A DNA stretch of 64,000 nt from assembly GCA_017871115.1 (NCBI GenBank), contig JAFCIZ010000001.1, positions 2,399,501 to 2,463,500 of the forward strand, given 5' to 3'. Under the pieces are notes generated by a model. That model saw nothing but the letters and a program-made list of their open reading frames with translations, had not been told where the DNA came from and ran no database searches. Positions 44,849 to 57,813 of this stretch are shown one piece after another (positions within the stretch are counted from its first letter, which is position 1; every line of letters begins with the position of its first letter). The stretch is from Cunninghamella blakesleeana (lineage: Eukaryota; Mucoromycota; Mucoromycetes; Mucorales; Cunninghamellaceae). Made by a program: the position numbers and the translations under genes.

Positions 44849-47640
44849 ATGTCAGATGAACCTCCAGCTAAAAGGGGAAAACGCTTAAAGCCATGTCAGC
44901 GTAAGTTTATAAATAGTATCATATTTAAATCAATTTATTCTATTACTAATATTTTTTTATGTGCATATATGGTTTTTTAAACTATGTATATTAAACACTA
45001 ATTTAAAATATATCTGAATCTCTAATTGTTACTATTATCTTATATATATTAGGCTGTAAAACACAAAGACGAAAGTGCGAAAGAAATTCAACCAATGAAT
45101 CTTGTTCAAGATGTATTAAAAGTAATCGAGAATGCATAAATGACGACGGATCACAAGATAATAATGATGATACTATTGATGGTACTCCGGAAGTAGAATA
45201 TTTAACCAAACAAATTGCAGATCTTCAACAAAGTTTACAGCAAATGGAATTATACTTACAAAATAAACAGCTAGAAACATCTACAGATCTTCATAACATT
45301 AGAAACTCTTTTGATATGATAACTAATAATAATTATAATAGCAATGATAGTTATAATAATACCAACAATTATATTAATAATAGCAATAATAATAGTATCG
45401 ATGATAATAATGATGATCATAGCACTATATCTATTTATTCTTCACCTCATTCCCAAGAGTATCATTTGATCAAAGGAAATTATCAAATGCCTTTATCACC
45501 TTTTTCACCTATCCCTACAGCAAATTCTATGTCATCACCAAACTTATCTATTATCACAGATGAAGATGATAATAATAATAATAATAACGAAAATAATGAA
45601 AATAATGAAAATTATAATTGGGAACTTACATTAGTGGATGGAGAACTGCGTTTAAAAACTCCCATTTACAGTGTTGAAGAATTATTAGCTTATGGAAATG
45701 CGGTACATCGATACCTTTCACCTTTTTCTGGGGCATTCAACAATACGTTTTTTATATTTGAATATAACCAACCTGAATCATTGGTATGTGTAGCAATTGA
45801 TGTTGTATCTCGTGCTGACCTAAGAAAACAACAAAGAAAGAAGCTGCTTGGTAGTTCGATTACACTACACCCATCCTATCATAAACTATTCGATAATAAT
45901 GGACGTCCATATATATCAGTAATTGAAGAATTAATTGAGGCATATTTTAATTGTGTGAATCCTGGTTTTCCATTATTACATGAACCTACTTATAGAGCTA
46001 ATTACGATCGTGATGTACGACCTAACCCCTATCGACATGGTATAACATTAGCTCTTTGTACTATGATGTGCGCTTGTTCTTGCAAACATTTTAAATATGA
46101 CAATTTTGAAAAAAGAATATTGGCAGATTATTTTTATCAGCAAGCAAACGATATTCTTTTTGATATATTTGATGATCCAGATAAAAAATTGGAAACTGTT
46201 ATTATTATTAATTTGTTAGCTGGTTATTACAGATACGCTTTACGTCTAAGCGAAGCTAGAAAATGGTGTTCAATTTCATATATGTTATGCAAAGATCTCG
46301 AAGTTGAATACCAATTGCCTAATTTTGGATCTTTAAAACATTCTTCCTCTGCTTCTTCCTCTTCAGGATCTCCACCAGCTTCGCCAGCATCTTCTGCATC
46401 CACTACCTCTACATTATCAAGTACAAGTATAAAAATAGCTTCAACTCCTTCAAATATTAATCGTGCACTCTTTGGTCGTCATTATATGGCATCTATCCTT
46501 CAACAAAAATTTTTAAATTTTATTGTGGATCATGATCTTGACACTTTTGAATACTTAAATGTTTGTCCTTTGGAATTTCTTGATGATGAAGGTGAAGTGG
46601 AATCTGCTTTTCTTGAAATATATAATTGCTTTTTAGAATTATTAACACACCCTGTTCTTTTGGAATGGACTGTAAGTGAATATACATATTTATATTAGAA
46701 TATACAATAGAAGTTATTATTTTATCTAATGTATTTTTATTTTTTATTTTATTTTTTAAAAAATTATAATAATAAATTAATTATTTAGGAGCAAACACAA
46801 AAAATGTTAATAGGCAGATCGGCAAAAATTTCCTTAGAATTAATATTAAAATTTGATCAAGCATATAAACAATGGTGGTATTCTGTACCAGATCATCTTC
46901 GATTATGCGATAAGGACCCCGACGATATTAAATGTAGAGACTATATTTCAGAATGTGAAAATGAATATAAACTACTACTATTTGCTATTATGATAGGTCA
47001 CAGAGCAGAGGCGTTCATAGCGTTGGTCAGGCCTTCAAATCAATCGAGTGTTATGAATGATGGGTCCTATGCTTTACTTTGTGCTATTCAAGACAAAGCT
47101 TTAACAAATGCTTTTGAATGTTGCGAAACCATGGTCTTGGTTGTAAAAAAATTAGAACTACTCAAAGAATATTGTTTATGTAAGGTTACTTTTTTTTAAA
47201 AAAAAAAATACATAGATTAATAGATAAAGTATAATAACATATCATCACTTAATTTCTCAATCTCTCAATTTTATTATTCTAATATTATTTCATTACCGTT
47301 AGTTACTTCTGACTTTTTGATATCCTTGGCTGATTTACTAAGTTCGCTGGTAGAATCTTTTAATGAAGCTATTTCACTAAAAGCAAGACAAAAATTGAAT
47401 GAAACAATTAATGAATTACAGCATACTTTTTTTATGAAAGGAAGTTTAGTGCCGGTATCCTCATCACCTCTCAATTATTTCAACAATTTAAAAAACTCGA
47501 CAACAAATGATAAATCTATTAATTTATTAGAAATGTATGATAGTTATGCCTCACCAATTCTAGCATTTTCATACGATATCCTAAGGAATGCAGCAAACAC
47601 CAATAAACGTAACAATCATTTAAATCAAAAATTTTATTAA
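44849..47640 (+). CDS. Zn(II)2Cys6 fungal transcription factor with fungal_trans domain
   Basis: DNA-binding regulator. Exons 44849-44900, 45053-46671, 46789-47179 and 47303-47640 give 799 aa. The binuclear zinc cluster is at residues 16-45 (C16, C19, C26, C35, C38, C45; CX2CX6CX8CX2CX6C) and is split by intron 1 after the first cysteine. A coiled-coil-like segment follows (EYLTKQIADLQQSLQQMELYL), which would support dimerisation. An Asn-rich linker precedes the middle homology region: VIEELIEAYFNCVNPGFPLL, then PYRHGITLALCTMMCACS and ARKWCSISYMLCKDLEVEYQ, typical of fungal_trans. The target pathway cannot be read from sequence. The nearest neighbours (HECT ligase, large helical proteins) give no metabolic clue. 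Confidence 0.93.
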
Positions 47641-48519
47641 AAATTGTACATACATATATCCGTATATAAGCTATACTTCATTTAATAGCTATTCTATATG
47701 CTTTATTTATTTTTTTTTGGCATAAGTAAGCCCATCTCTGTTTTTATTTTTTTTTGTATTAGATAAATATATTTTGATACATTCTATTATTAATGATTTG
47801 TATTTATTTTAAATTACAAAAAATAATATATATATATATATATATGCATGCGTGTGTAATGGAATACTAATAAATAATAAAAATAGGTTGTAAAGGGGAT
47901 GGTTAGGGTTCTTTTTTTGATCACAAAAAATACAATGAGTGTCCATATTTTATTTTATTTTTTCCGTACCATAATTATGATCATGTCTAAAACATAAAGA
48001 AACTTTAGGTTCTGGATTTTCAAATTGTATCATTTAGAGATATCCATTAATAAAAAAATTCTAAAAAATAAAAATAAAAATACTATCTTTATAATAACAT
48101 TTTTAAAAAAGTTATAATTAACCTTAGTAAAAAGATGGCTGGGGTTTTAACCACAAGGGGTATATTGAATACTTACACTTCTACTTAAATTATTTACATA
48201 TATATATATATGTTACATATCAAGTCATCTATTTTAAAATAATAATTTAAAATTCTGGATGATAAAAAAATAACTAAAATTTTTTGCTGTTGTTAATTAA
48301 TGAAAAGTAGCGCTTTTTAGAATTAAATGAAGCAAAAGATTCCAATCAATATTTTAATTGAAATTATATTTATTATATTAATACAAAATTAGTGATTAAA
48401 AAGTAAGAATATATTTATAAATGTTAATAAAGTACATACTAAATAGTTAAATAATTAGTTGAAAAGCTACATATAAAATAAAATAAAATAAATACATTAT
48501 AAAAAGAGGTATAACAATA
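47641..48519. other. Convergent intergenic region
   Basis: About 880 bp of AT-rich DNA between converging 3' ends, with AT dinucleotide runs at 47825-47846 and 48200-48213. No gene recognised. Confidence 0.5.
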
Positions 48520-51500
48520 TTAAATTAAATCCATTATATTTTCAATAAATTTATATAAATCCCATAAAGTCCACTGTTCCTTGTCCTGAATAGCTTCAAC
48601 TCCAAATGAGATTAATTTTTCAAATTGTTTATAATTTTTATCTGTTTTTAGATTATTCAATTCATCCATCCATGATCTGCAATTATCATCATCCTCTTTA
48701 AATGAAGGTACACCCATTTGTATTAAACGTCTTGTTAAAAAAGTATCCAGTAATTTCGTTAGTAGATTCCAAAATAAGTCGTTGTTGTTACCATTTTTGA
48801 TACTGTCTTTTTGATCTTTTTGATCTTTTAGAGAAGATAGTCCATGATGATAAATATCAAAAGATTCTATTGTATTCCATCTGGTAAATGTTTTGGATAA
48901 AGATACTAAACTTGCCATCCAAAGGTTCAAAACTTGTCGTTGATTTTTATATTTTGAAAAAAGTGACGTATAAAGTTGTAGTAACTCTATAAATCCTTGA
49001 ACCTGTTTTATATTTGTCATTTTTTCTGGTTGTAAATGAGTAAGTGATATAATGGCTGCCACTTCTTCAGATATATGATGATCCACATCTATATCGCCGT
49101 TTTCATATTGATTATTTGTATATAATTGTTGAAGTTTTCCTTGACAATAAGCCCTGATAACCAAAAAACACGAAAGTTCCATGCAATGCTGTATACAATA
49201 ATTTATATAGTTAGTTAATAGATTGTCATCATCATTGCCCTTTGCTGTAATATTCTTTTGCGTACCATACTTCCAATTATCATACATAACTGATCCTATT
49301 CTAATCCAAACTTTCTTATGATCTTTTTCAAAATGCATATACCGTTCAATAGAATGCTCCATTAATAAGAGTTTGTTGTTAATTATTTTTATGGCTGATT
49401 TTGTTGGTGTTTGATCAATTGAGATGGGAGGAATGTTTGTTGCATAAAACACAAAAGCAATATTTGATTGACAGGATGATATAAAATGATAAATAGTATT
49501 AAAAGTAGTTGCTTTGAGTTTATCATTGTATTGTTCATTACTACTCGATAATAATGTATTTATTAATATTTGAAACCAATCAATATAATCTTGAAGTTGA
49601 ACCATTTGGAGTTCACCACCATTCCCCATTGTCATTTCTGCTTGATCCAATAAGAACTTTAGCCATTGTTGTAATGTCTTTTCATCATTAATATTAGATA
49701 ATAATGGTAATATAAAATTTCCAAACGCTTTAATTTTATCAAAATCATTCGCTGTATCCTTTATCGTCAATGTTTGCATCCATCTAATACATACTGATAG
49801 GTGATCATTGCCTGTATTGTCATAGTTTATTTTGCTATGTGAATTATTTTTACTTGAGTCATCAAAGAAATCGTTTATATTATCATCCAAAGTAGTGTTC
49901 CAGTTAGAAGCTGAACATATCTGCGTTGTTAATACAATATCATGAATGTCGTTTGGTGAAAGCTGTATATTATTAATTGTAGAGTGAATAGGAAGCCATA
50001 ACATTTCAATCTTTTGAAGGCGATCTTTATTTTTTGGCCATACTAAATCAACATTCATCAAAATAATAAATGCTAATTTTATATAAATAATAAGTTGGTG
50101 ATGATTCATAAAATCTTGCAATTTTTTTTTGTTATTTTTGCTGATATTATTATTATTTATTTGAATAAGAATAGTTTGTTGTAGAAATATATACACAAAT
50201 TTAAGATACTGTCCAACGTTTTTTTTATGCTCTATTTTATTGTTGGATGTTAAATATAATGTAGATTTCCACAAGATATCAAGAAGATCATTATCGCCGT
50301 TCGCACTCAGTTGTAAAGAATGCCAATGTATCGTATGCATCATTTTACAAAAATAATCTTGTAATTTAGTATCATGACGATAAAAAATATCATGATGATA
50401 AAACTTAAAAATCTTTATCAATATCTCTTTTTCATTAACTCCATCATCTAAATTTATTAATTGCTTTAAAACCAATTCAAATGACCGAATAAAGTACTGA
50501 ATTGCTGTAGAATTGTCATCATCATCTTCATAGTCGTTAGTTACTCTTTCAGAAGAGGTTTTGTCGGTATCGAAAGTATCCTGCCGATGAATAGGTTGCC
50601 AAAATAAAGAAAACATTTTCACCGTTAGATCAAATGTTAAATTTGCACTATCAAGCATCAATGTAAGTATAAGACGAGAGATTGACATACATACTGTTTT
50701 ATATAAATCCAATATGTTTTTGCGATGAAAAAAGGAGCATTGTTGAGTTAAAATTGTATAAAGTGCATCCAAAATATGGTCAGCATCATTGACTAAAGCT
50801 AAATTCAGTTTTGGTAATGAAGGTGACTGCCATAAACTAAAAATATCTTGCAAAGGATGTGTTGTCAAGGAATTAGTAAACTTATCCAATATATTATTAA
50901 GATTATTTTGAAAATTATTTTCTTCTTTTGAACTAGTACTATTAATTACAGTAGCTATCATATTTAATAAAATATGCAGAACATATAGAATTTCACCTTG
51001 ATTGATTTCTTCCTGATCAAGTAAATAGGATTGCATAAGTTCCACTATTTGAGAAGCATAAACCATAGATAAGTTGCGAGAAGTATTGTTATTGTCATTG
51101 CTAATTTTACTGTTGATAAATGATTGTTCTATATAATCACATGCTATTAAATAAAATTCTTGTCTATTTGATTCATTTCTTGCATTATCTGTTTTTGCCC
51201 ATGTGACTATATCAAATGACTGTACAAGGTATTTTTGTGCTGTTGAAATATTTTTTGAATTCGAAATAATTTGAGTGATTTGTCGATATCTTTGAATAAA
51301 AGTATTATTATTATTAGGATTAAATAAGAGATGTAGATATTCTATAGACTCAAGGTCGTTATCAAAGAGTTGTATTAAGCGATCCATTGAGTAACTATTA
51401 TTAGATATCATGTTTTTTAGGAGTTCACATATTTGATTTAAAAAGGTTTTTACAGGAGGATAAGTAGTTATTGTTTTCAGCTCTTGCCAAAGAAATTCAA

Positions 51501-52029
51501 TACAAGACCAAGCAAGCTGTAAAAGATTATCACGGGTTTTTATATCAGAACTATCTTCAAAGTGTGATATTATACTTTTTATTTTTCCAATTGCCAAAAG
51601 AATTTGTGTACTAATTCGTGAATCAACTGTTGTATAAAAATATGTGTAGGCCTCTTTTTTAAATTCAACTGCTTTTTTTTCTACATCTTTATTGATTTCT
51701 AATTGATAAGTCTTTATTTCAAAGGCTGCTGGCGATTTACATGGTTTACTATTGCTGTTGCTATTGTTGGTGCAAGATTTTTTTACAGCTTTAGTTGAAC
51801 TTTTAACTACTTGTATTTCGGACACTGTTTTAATATAGTTAGAATAGATTTCTTTTTGTTGTTCTATATGCAATTGGAATCGTTTAGCGTGATCTTTTAG
51901 TGTAGAAATTAATGATTCAAGTAAATTATCCGCCGTTATCGTTAATAAATCATCTAAAGGAATAGGCTGAATAGGTCGTCTAAAATGAAATACAGGTAAT
52001 ACTTGTCTAGTTGACTGAACACCATCCAT
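48520..52029 (-). CDS. Large helical protein, 1169 aa, possible EPG5 C-terminal-half homologue
   Basis: Uninterrupted 1169-aa frame. No enzymatic motif, membrane helix or repeat of a known class is visible. The protein is dense in amphipathic helices with Asn/Asp-rich low-complexity inserts. The first 45 residues (FHFRRPIQPIPLDDLL, then a helix) look like the start of a folded segment and not a signal. The extreme C-terminus (WMDELNNLKTDKNYKQFEKL, then EAIQDKEQWTLWDLYKFIENI) has the spacing I remember for the C-terminal end of the autophagy tether EPG5. The upstream gene in the same orientation (53219-57360) is also helical, and together they have about the length of animal EPG5. The homology claim is inference without an alignment; the ORF itself is firm. 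Confidence 0.8.
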   Translation of the reverse strand: MDGVQSTRQVLPVFHFRRPIQPIPLDDLLTITADNLLESLISTLKDHAKRFQLHIEQQKEIYSNYIKTVSEIQVVKSSTKAVKKSCTNNSNSNSKPCKSPAAFEIKTYQLEINKDVEKKAVEFKKEAYTYFYTTVDSRISTQILLAIGKIKSIISHFEDSSDIKTRDNLLQLAWSCIEFLWQELKTITTYPPVKTFLNQICELLKNMISNNSYSMDRLIQLFDNDLESIEYLHLLFNPNNNNTFIQRYRQITQIISNSKNISTAQKYLVQSFDIVTWAKTDNARNESNRQEFYLIACDYIEQSFINSKISNDNNNTSRNLSMVYASQIVELMQSYLLDQEEINQGEILYVLHILLNMIATVINSTSSKEENNFQNNLNNILDKFTNSLTTHPLQDIFSLWQSPSLPKLNLALVNDADHILDALYTILTQQCSFFHRKNILDLYKTVCMSISRLILTLMLDSANLTFDLTVKMFSLFWQPIHRQDTFDTDKTSSERVTNDYEDDDDNSTAIQYFIRSFELVLKQLINLDDGVNEKEILIKIFKFYHHDIFYRHDTKLQDYFCKMMHTIHWHSLQLSANGDNDLLDILWKSTLYLTSNNKIEHKKNVGQYLKFVYIFLQQTILIQINNNNISKNNKKKLQDFMNHHQLIIYIKLAFIILMNVDLVWPKNKDRLQKIEMLWLPIHSTINNIQLSPNDIHDIVLTTQICSASNWNTTLDDNINDFFDDSSKNNSHSKINYDNTGNDHLSVCIRWMQTLTIKDTANDFDKIKAFGNFILPLLSNINDEKTLQQWLKFLLDQAEMTMGNGGELQMVQLQDYIDWFQILINTLLSSSNEQYNDKLKATTFNTIYHFISSCQSNIAFVFYATNIPPISIDQTPTKSAIKIINNKLLLMEHSIERYMHFEKDHKKVWIRIGSVMYDNWKYGTQKNITAKGNDDDNLLTNYINYCIQHCMELSCFLVIRAYCQGKLQQLYTNNQYENGDIDVDHHISEEVAAIISLTHLQPEKMTNIKQVQGFIELLQLYTSLFSKYKNQRQVLNLWMASLVSLSKTFTRWNTIESFDIYHHGLSSLKDQKDQKDSIKNGNNNDLFWNLLTKLLDTFLTRRLIQMGVPSFKEDDDNCRSWMDELNNLKTDKNYKQFEKLISFGVEAIQDKEQWTLWDLYKFIENIMDLI

Positions 52030-52085
52030 TACAAGTATATATTTAGCTTTAACATGAAAATGTAATATAAGTGTAGCAGTAGTAG

Positions 52086-52121
<36 letters not shown>

Positions 52122-53218
52122 AAAAAAAAAAGTGAAATAAAAAGAGGAGTGGAATATTTAAAAATTAAAATCTTTCCCAAAAACACCTTTGGATTTTTTA
52201 ACTCCGATGTCAGTATTTCCTAAATAATCTAAATGCGCTAGTTTTTTTCTTTTACAAAAATTTTTACTTGTATATACGCATAAAAACATAAAAAGTACCA
52301 AAAAACCTCTACCAAGAATAAATAATAATTACAAACTAAATAAATCTATTTTATTAATTCAATATATATATTAGATACAGTATACTACGATATATATTTG
52401 CATATATACAATATTAAAACTCATTATAAAAGAAATAATTTCCAATGTAAAAAATATAATTAGTTTGAAAAAAAAAAAGTAATGTGAAGAGAGGTGAAAA
52501 AAAGGAACTCAAATTGATTCTTTATAAAAAAACTGAACAACCTCAGCTTAATTTTTTTCTTTTTTCTTTTTTATTTTAATCTCTGCTTTATGATAATTTC
52601 ACTACTGTATTTAAAGAATTATCAGTTGGATGATTGAAATAAAACAATAAAATATCATGTAAACTAACACTCAAAATATTACTTGGAATGAACAGTGGCA
52701 AAAAAAGCAAGAGCGCAAATTTCTTTTTACAAATGAGCAGCAAAAAACCCAATAATGTGTGCATTAAAACACCTGCCCAAAAATTCATTTTCAATCTTAA
52801 TATTCATTTATCTAGGTAGGCAATAAATCAATTGGTTTGAAATTATAATGTATTCGAGCTATTTTTTATAAGACGACTTTAAATATTAACAGATTAAATT
52901 AAAGAATAGTGCTTAACCTAAATATTTATTTAACTTAATAAATAAAAAGTTGATTATTGTGATATAGATTTTTATACATGTTAAAGCTTAATAATCGCTT
53001 ATAAACTAATAAAGAATAATAGAGTAGTATTACTTAAAAAAAATCAAGGTGAATTAAGGATAAAAACAATGGTGATTGCGTTTTTATTATTTAAATGAAA
53101 GTGCAAAAAGTGTATTTTCTAAATATTTATGCACAGCTTTTTATTTAATTTTATTTATTTTCATTCCATAGCGAAAATAAAATTAAATATATATATATAT
53201 ATTTTATAATTTCGTTTT
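52030..53218. other. Spacer between two large co-oriented genes
   Basis: This 1.19-kb AT-rich stretch separates the stop of the 53219-57360 gene from the start of the 48520-52029 gene. It includes an AT run (52090-52119). One small membrane-type ORF (52588-52794) is listed separately. I saw no coding sequence that would bridge the two large frames. Confidence 0.5.
52588..52794 (-). CDS. Possible small membrane protein, 68 aa
   Basis: ATG at 52794 (a second in-frame ATG at 52788 gives 66 aa). Two hydrophobic segments are visible (FWAGVLMHTLLGFLLLI and FALLLFLPLFIPSNILSV), separated by CKKK, then a polar tail with HPTDNSLN. This is the pattern of a two-helix membrane microprotein. Family unknown. 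It may be a chance frame, though it is less repetitive than other T-rich frames here. Confidence 0.3.
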   Translation of the reverse strand: MKMNFWAGVLMHTLLGFLLLICKKKFALLLFLPLFIPSNILSVSLHDILLFYFNHPTDNSLNTVVKLS

Positions 53219-56200
53219 TTATCCCATTTTTGATGAAAATTTATTTTTTACACTTTCAGAGTCAATCCAAGGAAATTGATCAAATGCTAGCTTTAATTCA
53301 TCCATTTCAACAAGATCGTACCAGAGAGAATTAATGTTGTTCCAAGGTAATTCTTTTTCCCATTCATCCATACTTGACGTTATCATACATGCCGACAACC
53401 TTTCTGTACAATAATGATTGGAAAGTTTATTGATCACTGTTGTTACTGTTGTTCCATCCGATTGTTTTATTAAGTTCGATTCTCCTAACCAAAGCCACAT
53501 TGCATGATAAACTTGACGTAGTAATTCATGATACTGCTGCTTTTGTAAATTTAATTTTTCAATTTCGTTCAGCTTTTTTCGCTCACTATTGACAGGTGAT
53601 AATGTTCCATATTGTCCATGATAAGTTTGTAAACTTGCAATCCTATCTCTAAGTTTTAAAAGTTGATCTTGTTTTTTTATAAAAAATAATGAACCATAAT
53701 ATAACTTTTTGATGCCATTTTTATTATCACCCTTATCATTATTATTGTTATTGTCTTCAAAAGATACATTGGCATAATAGAGGCAAAAGAATAGTTGTAA
53801 AAGTAGAGGCACCACTGGATGACCTAATGGAGCAGCCAAAATATGTTGGTATAATCTATATATGCTAAAAAATTCAATGGGCTTTTTACTTTGAGTAAGA
53901 AAAGGTTTTAAATCAAAATCTTGATATTGTGTTTGACTTAAATTTTCAGATGATAAAGGAATGATTGGCGATTTCAAAATAAGTTGCGCTATATGGTTTC
54001 GATCCTCTTGTTCTAACTTTGTTTCCATTAATAAAATATAAAAGGCAAACCACAATGAATCAGATTCTACCCCAGGTGTTTTAAATAAATTACTTGTTGT
54101 TAGAGATAGCATAGACCATTCACCAGTTAAAAATGTTAAGTATGTTGTATCGGGTAACATATTTTTAATATATTTGAGAGCATTCCTAGATTGACCAATT
54201 ATTGGGGTAAGTTTAGGAGAACCAACAGTTGGAGTTGATGACTGTGCCGTTGATCTGATATTTTGTAAACGTTCGTATTCATTTTCAAGTATATTTAAAA
54301 TCAGAGATCGTTGATTTAAAATAAATGAGATGTAACATATATCGTCAACTAATTTGACATAGGATTCATGCCACATCCAATCTTCTTTACGTAAGATAGT
54401 CCCCAACCAAGAATGAAGAATAAGTCCAAAGTATGAAAATCCGTTTAATCCGCTACAAGTATCTATTAAACGACAGTGCCATGCATGTGATCCAATAATT
54501 AAACTAATACCATTTAAATCATATTGTTTCCAAAATTTATTGTTGCTGGGTTTGACTGTATCGACTTTTGTATTTTTCTTTTTAGTTGTAGAATACTGGT
54601 TATGGTGATGGTTATCGATTGATTTCAATTTAATAAATTCATGAGCAGCTGACTGTAGCATGGGATCCTTTTTATATTCAACCATATTTTTTAAATAATC
54701 CACCAAAGTGTCATCACTGCTGAAAAAATCATCACCATACAAATAAACAAAGCCAGGTACAATTTCACCAAGCACTTCTATTGCAGCGGTCGAATGGCCA
54801 CGTCGAAGTATAAGTAATAGTTTCATCCATCCATGGTTAGATTCAAACATTAAAAAATGACGGCTTGTTGAAGAAAGTAAAAAAGCAACATAAGTAATTA
54901 AAGCCCCATGTGATGCTACTGCATCTGAAGGATGATGGGAGCAATCACGTAAGAACGGTAAACTAATTGATTTATCAACATCAGCAGCTCTAGATGAGAG
55001 AGGTCCGTGATATAATTTTAATTTTTGTACAACATGCCAACACCAATTTAAAAATTCTTGATGAGATGTGATATTTATATTTACTGGTGATGTAGATATT
55101 TCTTTTAATGCTGGTAAAGTAAATTCGGTATCGTTTTCTAGTGATTGCATTCCATCATTTAATGTAGAGGAAGCTGTTGATATTGATTTATATAAAGTGC
55201 CATTCCCATAGGCTATATGTTTATCAAAATCGTGTAATGATTGATATTTTTGACATGAATCTAATAATATAAATGCAATGTTTTCATGTATACTAAATGG
55301 TAAAAATGGCTGTTTTATGTGCTGGTTCCAAACAAATGGTACGTTTTCTTCTTTTTCCATAGGATCGTCATTATTATATTCCTCTTTCTCTTCCCCTTTT
55401 TCTTCTTCTTCTCCTTTATCATCAATATATTCAAGTTTGAGATTATTAATAACATATTGTGCAAAAGAGACCAATGTAGTTGATGAGGTTTGTCTTAATA
55501 ATTGATGTAGTATTGCTAAATCATCGTTTAATATTTGCCATCGATCAAGAGGTAAGGTGCGAAAAAGATAAAGAGCCATTCCTTCCATTTTAGATAAATG
55601 CTCACAAGTCCAGCGAAGTAGTAGTGATATGATAAAAGGATGTGCATAGCATATTGAGCCAAAACTATCACGGACATCTTTATAATAAATTTCCTTTAAA
55701 ACATCATCCACAAAAGCAATGGTAAAAAAAGTATATCCAATAACAGTGATTAGAGAAGCCGTCAGTGAAGAATTTGAATCAGTAGGTGATAAAATATCGA
55801 CACCAGATGGTATAGAGGTAACAATATTTGTGAGGCAACTAATCATAAATATACCTTGAGATTGATTTTTTTTTAGATCGTTAATAAGAAGTTGAATATT
55901 TGGTGGATTTTTAAGTACATGCTGCAATTTAGATGGTTCCGAATAATCAGTAATTTGAAGTAATTTCATTGTAATTATCCAAAGGTTAGGCTTTGAAACA
56001 ATAGAATAAGGTAATGAAGGTAATAACTTCCATGTATTTGTATCTGCAATGGTACAAATCCCTGAAACGATATGAAATATAAAATTATCTTGATAGAGTT
56101 GACATTGTTGTGACCAATCCATTCTTTCTTTTAACTTTTCCTCCAAAATAAAAGATACCCGTGATATCTGTTGAGATATTCTATTTGTTAACGTTAAAAA

Positions 56201-57360
56201 ATCTTTACCAGAAGCAAACTGTATTCCAACCATTAAAGCATCCACTAAATTGTTACATAATTGAAAAAATTCAGAAGAATAATGGATAAAACTATCATCA
56301 ATTGGGTGGTCTTGTTTCATAACTGAGGTTATAAACTGAGCAAAAACATAAGGTATATCAAATTGTTCTAAACAAGAAATATAGTCATCTTCGTGCCATA
56401 CTGAATCCATCGAATTATTAAATATACAGTGAATAGTATTAATATATTCTGTCATAAATTCTGATGATACTTTGTCTGATGGTGGTGCATATTGTATGAG
56501 AGTGATACCCCAAGAAGTTGCATTTTTAGTTTTGAGTAGTTGTAATAAAAGATATTTAAGTTCAGATAAATTAGCTAATTTCAAATAGATGGCACCAATG
56601 TTTTGAATCCATGCATGAAGCTGATCTTGAAATACTTTGTAACCAGTATCTTCGTTTTTTGTTTTGATGGTGTCTTTACTTAAAGCATCATCATCGTCTT
56701 TTTTTATTTCTTCTTCATTTTCTTTTTCTCCTTCTTTTTCTAAAGTCACAATATGGAGCTGTTTTAAAGATCTTTCAGCTGAAAATAACGTGTTGAGAAC
56801 CTGTGATAATGTTTCTTTATCTTGATTAACAGTATTTTTATTTTTATTATTTGTATCATCCAATGCTGTTGTTAGCTTTGTATTAGATTTTTGGCTTGAT
56901 ATGAGTTCCGATCTGGTATGTAACGACCATAAAGTTTCATCTAACCATGTCTGTATAGCAGATCGTGCAGTTTTTACTTCATATAAACATCTTAATAGTT
57001 CTATGTTGATATCACTAGCTAATTTACTTAAAGAATAGTCCAACTGACTGGCTTCATTATCGAGAAAAGTGTATTTGTCATATTCATAATCAAGAACAAC
57101 TATTTTTCCATCACCGCATTTTTGTTGAAGTGTTTCTTTATTAACCTCTTTTTTCCATAAATGTTGTGGTATATCAATTTGTTTGCTGCGAAACTGTAGA
57201 GTTTTTTTTTGAATTTCATCTGTTTGTTGAAGTGCATTTCTATAGTTCATCAGTAAAGAATTTAGTTCTGCATTTTGAACATCATAATTCATATCGTTAA
57301 TAAAATCGTCTTTATATCCTTCTTCAGTTTTATATTCATTGCCAAAGGAAGCAAAGCGAA
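53219..57360 (-). CDS. Large helical protein, about 1360-1400 aa, possible EPG5 N-terminal-half homologue
   Basis: Long frame ending at 53219. A TATAG acceptor at 57361-57365 and a frame-compatible upstream donor (AAAAAAAG/GTACTA near 57493) suggest the coding exon starts at 57360 (VRFASFGNEYKTEE) and that a short first exon lies upstream, possibly from ATG 57707. The first ATG inside the exon is at 57292 (MNYDVQNAEL), giving 1357 aa. The chain is alpha-helical with acidic Lys/Glu inserts (for example near 55365-55430 and 56690-56745) and conserved-looking Trp/His-rich segments (FLNWCWHVVQKLKLYHGPLS, SHGALITYVAFLLSSTSRHF). No catalytic motif is seen. EPG5-type tether is a guess from architecture, length and the neighbour at 48520-52029. 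The 5' end is unresolved. Confidence 0.78.
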
Positions 57361-57813
57361 CTATAAAAAAATAAATGCAGCGAAAGAAGAAGAATGTAGG
57401 TGTATATATATATATAAATAATCTATTAATTACATTTTTACATATCAAAAATTATTATTAATATTTTTTAAAATAAGAAAAATAAAATAGTACCTTTTTT
57501 TATAGAAGAAATACTATTTCTTTGTATGGTGTTAATGCTAGTATTTGATGAAAACAATGTAAAAATATAGAAGTAAAAAAAAGAGGGAAAGTGAGAAAAA
57601 TATAAAAAAAAAGAGGGGCACGTTTTTTTTTTAAAAAAAAAAATAGTTTTATAAAAAATAGTTTTATCCTCCGCCGATTTTTCTCTTTTTCTTTCACTTT
57701 CGTTCATTTCTTTTCTTCTTTTGCTTAGTATTATTTTACAATACTTGTTACTTTTAAACTTATAATTTATAGTAAATAAAATAATACATCTATTTATATA
57801 ATATTGTGTCAAT
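57361..57813. promoter_or_regulatory. Divergent upstream region, large helical gene / KH gene
   Basis: About 450 bp. It contains the likely first exon of the leftward gene (a possible ATG at 57707 with basic, Glu/Lys-rich codons) and the promoter of the KH gene at 57814. A/T homopolymers at 57626-57645 make a continuous coding reading doubtful, so the first exon is not annotated as CDS. Confidence 0.4.
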
